A stretch of DNA of 9,138 bases from Thermococci archaeon (GTDB taxonomy: Archaea; Hadarchaeota; B88-G9): positions 1 through 9,138 of the forward strand of contig QMUK01000048.1 in the NCBI GenBank assembly GCA_003660555.1. Reading direction: 5' to 3'. Under the pieces are notes generated by a model. That model saw nothing but the letters and a program-made list of their open reading frames with translations, was not told the DNA's origin and searched no databases. Both the position numbers and the translations under genes were made by a program. Position 1 is the stretch's first letter. Every line of letters starts with the position of its first letter. Below are positions 6,644 through 9,138 of this stretch, piece after piece.

Positions 6644-7965
6644 ACCCTCATCCCCCTCATTAGCCTAGCCAGATCCCTCGGCTTTATTCCCTTCTTTCTA
6701 ATTCTCCTCATCAGCCTCTCTACAGTAAAGTATTCGTTCAATAACTCCTTTACTTCCTGAGTAGTGGTTCCTGATCCTTTTGCTATTCTTCTTATTCTCG
6801 ATCTGTTTATTATTTTTGGATTTAGTATTTCCTCCCTAGTCATAGACTCTATGATGGCCTTGTATCTTCTTAGCTTCTCTTCACTAATTTCTAGATCGCT
6901 TTCTCCAAGTGAGAGTCCAGGTATCATTTGTATTATTCTCTTTATTGGTCCTGCCTTCCCTAAAGCTACTATTTGGTCATAGAAATTCTTTAATGTGAAT
7001 TTCCCCTTCATTATATCCTCTATCGTTCTCCTCATTTCTTCTAACTCTCCAATTTCCTTAGCCTTCTGTAAAAGTGACTTGAGATCCCCCATTCCTAGTA
7101 GTCTAGAGACAAAGCCTTCTGGGTCGAATTCCTCTATGTCGTCTATTCTCTCCCCAATCCCAATGAATGCCACTTTAGCTCCAGTTTCTGCTACTGCAGA
7201 TATTGCTCCTCCTCCCTTTGCGGATCCATCCATTTTTGACAGAAAAATAGATCCGACTTTAGCTCTCTCATGGAATGCCTTAGCTTGTTTACCAGCCTCT
7301 TGCCCTATAGTAGCGTCTAAAACTAACATCACTTCATCTGGATTTACTACTTTGGATAACTCCTCCATTTCTCTTAGCAGTCCCTCCTCCTCCTTGTGTC
7401 TTCCAGCTGTGTCTATTAAGACTAAGTCAAAGTTCCTGAATTTCTCTAGGCCATGAGAAACTATCTTTATTGGATCACTTTCGTTTCTTTCGCCGTATAT
7501 TTCTATTCCTGCTTTCTCTCCAAGTTGAAGGAGCTGATCCAACGCCCCTGGTCTATAAGTGTCAGCGCATATCACTCCAGTTTTATAACCCCTCTTCTGA
7601 TAATATCTCCCGAGCTTGATTGCACTTGTGGTTTTACCACTGCCTTGGATTCCTATCATCAATACTTTGAATGGTTTCCCTCTTGGGACTATTTTCTTTC
7701 CTTCTCCTACTAAAGCTACTATCTCCTCGTAAACTATCTTGATTAGATGCTGTTTCCTACTTAGTCCCCTAGGTGGATCTTCTTTCAAAGCTCTCTCTTC
7801 GATTCTCTTAGAGAGATCTAAAACAAGTTTAACGTTTACATCTGCCCTGAGGAGTGCTCTTTGAATGTCTCTAACGATTTCTTTGACTAGTCTCTCATCT
7901 ACTAATGCAGTAGATGATATCTTCCTTATAACTGAAGAGAGAGACTTTCCTAAGAGATCTAACAA
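6640..7965 (-). CDS. srp54: Signal recognition particle 54 kDa GTPase SRP54 (Ffh)
   Basis: 441 residues. SRP54 binds signal sequences emerging from the ribosome and, with 7S RNA, delivers the complex to FtsY. The N domain (1-90) begins MLDLLGKSLSSVIRKI. The G domain has G1 GIQGSGKTT (105-113), G2 DTYRPGA (135-141), G3 DTAGR (185-189), G4 SKMD (243-246, commonly TKMD) and the closing-loop motif DGSAKGGGA (246-254). The M domain (about 305-441) includes the SRP RNA-binding segment SRIRRIAKGSGTTTQEV (389-405) and a basic C-terminus ending [10 protein letters not shown]. The start is TTG at 7965-7963. It lies 5 nt after AGGTGA (7976-7971) and gives an N-terminus like known SRP54 proteins. The in-frame GTG at 7974 is part of the Shine-Dalgarno. 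The gene begins one nt after the ftsY stop, so receptor and particle GTPase are probably co-translated. Confidence 0.97.
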   Translation of the reverse strand: MLDLLGKSLSSVIRKISSTALVDERLVKEIVRDIQRALLRADVNVKLVLDLSKRIEERALKEDPPRGLSRKQHLIKIVYEEIVALVGEGKKIVPRGKPFKVLMIGIQGSGKTTSAIKLGRYYQKRGYKTGVICADTYRPGALDQLLQLGEKAGIEIYGERNESDPIKIVSHGLEKFRNFDLVLIDTAGRHKEEEGLLREMEELSKVVNPDEVMLVLDATIGQEAGKQAKAFHERAKVGSIFLSKMDGSAKGGGAISAVAETGAKVAFIGIGERIDDIEEFDPEGFVSRLLGMGDLKSLLQKAKEIGELEEMRRTIEDIMKGKFTLKNFYDQIVALGKAGPIKRIIQMIPGLSLGESDLEISEEKLRRYKAIIESMTREEILNPKIINRSRIRRIAKGSGTTTQEVKELLNEYFTVERLMRRIRKKGIKPRDLARLMRGMRV

Positions 7966-7966
7966 G

Positions 7967-8848
7967 TCAATCACCTATTATCAAATCAATTAGTAACTGT
8001 GGATCAAATTCCATTAGGTCCTCGTATTTCTGCCCTGTTCCAAGAAAGAGTATTGGTTTCTCGAGGACATAGGCCAAAGATATGGCGCATCCTCCCTTAG
8101 CAGCGTCCATTTTAGCTAGTATTATCGAATCTACGCCGATTTCCCTATCGAAGGTAGTGGCTTGGTCAACTACGTCGTTTCCAGATAGAGCATCTCCTAC
8201 GAAGACTTTCATGTCCGGTTTGCTCACCCTAGCTATTTTCCTTAGTTCATCCATTAGGTTTCTATTAGTTTGCATTCTTCCTGCTGTGTCTATTAGGACG
8301 ATGTCTTTCCCTCTTGCTTCTGCATGCTTTATAGCATCGTATGCAACTGCTGCAGAGTCTGCTCCTACGTCGTGTTTCACTAGTTTCACACCCAATCTCC
8401 TAGCGTGTTCCTCTATTTGCTCTATCGCTCCAGCTCTAAATGTATCTCCCGCTGCTATTACTACATCCAATCCTTCTCTTGAGAGGTAATGAGCCACTTT
8501 AGCTATAGTGGTGGTCTTACCCGTTCCATTGACACCTAGAAAGAGTATTACATACGGCTTATCTCCTTCGGAAATTAGCTCCAATAACCCACGCTCAGGC
8601 TTAGCTTTATTCAGTATTTCCTCGAGTTTTTCTTTAAATCTCTCTTTAACAACATCTCTGCTTTTATTCTTCATGAAGGATTCTCTCAAATCATCAACGA
8701 TGTCTTCAGCTATTTCTAATGCTACATCTGCCTCCATCAGAGATATTTGGAAGTCCCATAGTATGTTTTCCAACTCCCTCTCGCCCAATTCTCCTCTCAA
8801 TCTAGAGAAGAAGTCTCCTACCCTCGATTTCAGTTCACCTAGTAACAT
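7967..8848 (-). CDS. ftsY: Signal recognition particle receptor FtsY (SR alpha)
   Basis: 293 residues, consisting almost only of the NG domain. The bacterial acidic A domain is absent, leaving a short amphipathic N-terminus (MLLGELKSRVGDFFSRLRGE) that may contact the membrane. G motifs are G1 GVNGTGKTTT (105-114), G2 DTFRAGAIEQ (135-144), G3 DTAGR (187-191), G4 AKMD (245-248) and the TGQKYEDL closing motif (271-278). The G4 loop reads KMDAAKGGC, one residue shorter between Asp and Lys-Gly-Gly than the DxxxKGG of SRP54 and of most FtsY proteins, and it lacks the usual Thr. The start is ATG at 8848-8846, preceded by a G-rich GGGAGAGGGGG and overlapping pfdA by 14 nt. A TTG at 8872 would add eight residues unlike the family. 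The protein acts at the cytoplasmic membrane with SRP54, encoded next. Confidence 0.95.
   Translation of the reverse strand: MLLGELKSRVGDFFSRLRGELGERELENILWDFQISLMEADVALEIAEDIVDDLRESFMKNKSRDVVKERFKEKLEEILNKAKPERGLLELISEGDKPYVILFLGVNGTGKTTTIAKVAHYLSREGLDVVIAAGDTFRAGAIEQIEEHARRLGVKLVKHDVGADSAAVAYDAIKHAEARGKDIVLIDTAGRMQTNRNLMDELRKIARVSKPDMKVFVGDALSGNDVVDQATTFDREIGVDSIILAKMDAAKGGCAISLAYVLEKPILFLGTGQKYEDLMEFDPQLLIDLIIGD
7971..7976 (-). promoter_or_regulatory. Shine-Dalgarno of srp54 (decides a TTG start)
   Basis: AGGTGA, read on the minus strand, ends five nt before TTG at 7965. The longest open frame would start at a GTG (7974-7972) lying inside this motif, so TTG is the better start. The resulting N-terminus agrees with known SRP54 proteins. 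Confidence 0.75.
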
Positions 8849-9138
8849 CCCCCTCTCCCACTTTCTTGGCAAGCTCCTTTACTCTCTTCTCCAATTCTCC
8901 CATGGAATGTTCTATTTTTCTCATCGTCTCTCTCATTTCAAGTATTATCTTCTCAATCTCCTTGGACTTTTCTTCTAGGTAGGATATTGCTCCCTCTCTG
9001 CTCTTCTCCAAGTAAACACCAGAACCTATTCCGATGAGCGTTCTGTCCTTCTCCTTTAATTTCGCCTTAAGGTAGGAATTTCCTCCTATCGGTACTAGCA
9101 TTTCTTGCCCATCCTTTAGATTACCTACTTCCCTTAGA
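8835..9138 (-). CDS. pfdA: Prefoldin alpha subunit (5' end outside window)
   Basis: 100 C-terminal residues are visible and the frame is open to the window edge. An ATG at 9101 is internal: the codons before it (GNLKDGQE) continue the family pattern. The visible part contains the beta-hairpin region EMLVPIGGNSYLKAKL and LIGIGSGVYLEKSREGA, which builds the body of the jellyfish-shaped hexamer. A long C-terminal coiled-coil helix follows (about residues 60-95 of the visible part), rich in Glu, Lys and Leu/Ile heptads. The N-terminal coiled-coil helix lies outside. Prefoldin captures unfolded and nascent proteins and passes them to the group II chaperonin. The beta subunit is not in the window. 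The arrangement pfdA-ftsY is common in archaea, with ribosomal protein LX and aIF6 often upstream. The 3' end overlaps ftsY by 14 nt. Confidence 0.92.
   Translation of the reverse strand, partial: LREVGNLKDGQEMLVPIGGNSYLKAKLKEKDRTLIGIGSGVYLEKSREGAISYLEEKSKEIEKIILEMRETMRKIEHSMGELEKRVKELAKKVGEGDVTR

Noticed and set aside
8508-8978. Plus-strand open frame of 156 codons
   Set aside because: It is antisense to ftsY and pfdA, with Ser/Leu-rich low complexity and no motif.
9099-9101. ATG as start of a complete 88-residue prefoldin alpha
   Set aside because: The frame continues upstream to the window edge with family-like residues, and 88 residues would lack the N-terminal coiled coil. The gene is therefore truncated by the window.

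Overview
The window is 9.1 kb of archaeal chromosome. It is filled by twelve protein genes, all on the minus strand, packed end to end with overlaps or gaps of at most 15 nt. The domain assignment is firm: prefoldin alpha, SRP54, archaeal-type Pus10, ribosomal protein L21e, RNA polymerase subunit Rpo4, a DUF655 protein and a DUF1512 protein occur together only in archaea. Purine-rich coding strands, arginine written mainly as AGA/AGG, frequent ATA isoleucine and Lys/Glu-rich proteins suggest a thermophile. I cannot place the phylum from this sequence.

In the direction of transcription (right to left) the order is: prefoldin alpha (start outside the window), ftsY, srp54, pus10, rpl21e, rpo4, DUF655, ksgA, a HemK/Mtq2-like methyltransferase, a Drg/Obg-type GTPase with a TGS domain, a TrmJ-like SPOUT methyltransferase, and DUF1512 (end outside the window). 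The stretch from pfdA to the HemK-like gene matches a recurrent archaeal information-processing cluster. The last three genes extend it.

The genes share the theme of making, modifying and using the ribosome. FtsY and SRP54 dock ribosomes at the membrane, and prefoldin binds nascent chains. L21e is a structural ribosomal protein, KsgA matures 16S rRNA, and Pus10 and TrmJ modify tRNA. The HemK-like enzyme probably methylates release factor, and the Drg-like GTPase is probably ribosome-associated. Rpo4 is the transcriptional member. DUF655 and DUF1512 have no assigned function.

The gene starts are informative. Several genes have a GAGGTGA-like Shine-Dalgarno sequence followed by 4-6 nt and then a start codon, often TTG. 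This moves the likely starts of srp54, rpl21e and the GTPase gene downstream of the longest open frame. FtsY, KsgA and DUF1512 are exceptions. No stretch of 300 nt lacks a gene. I see no RNA genes, mobile elements, CRISPR arrays or convincing internal promoters or terminators, and no sign of an unknown defence or mobile system. The points worth a second look are small: a shortened G4 loop in FtsY, a long ksgA/hemK overlap, a strong orphan Shine-Dalgarno sequence, and two uncharacterised conserved families.
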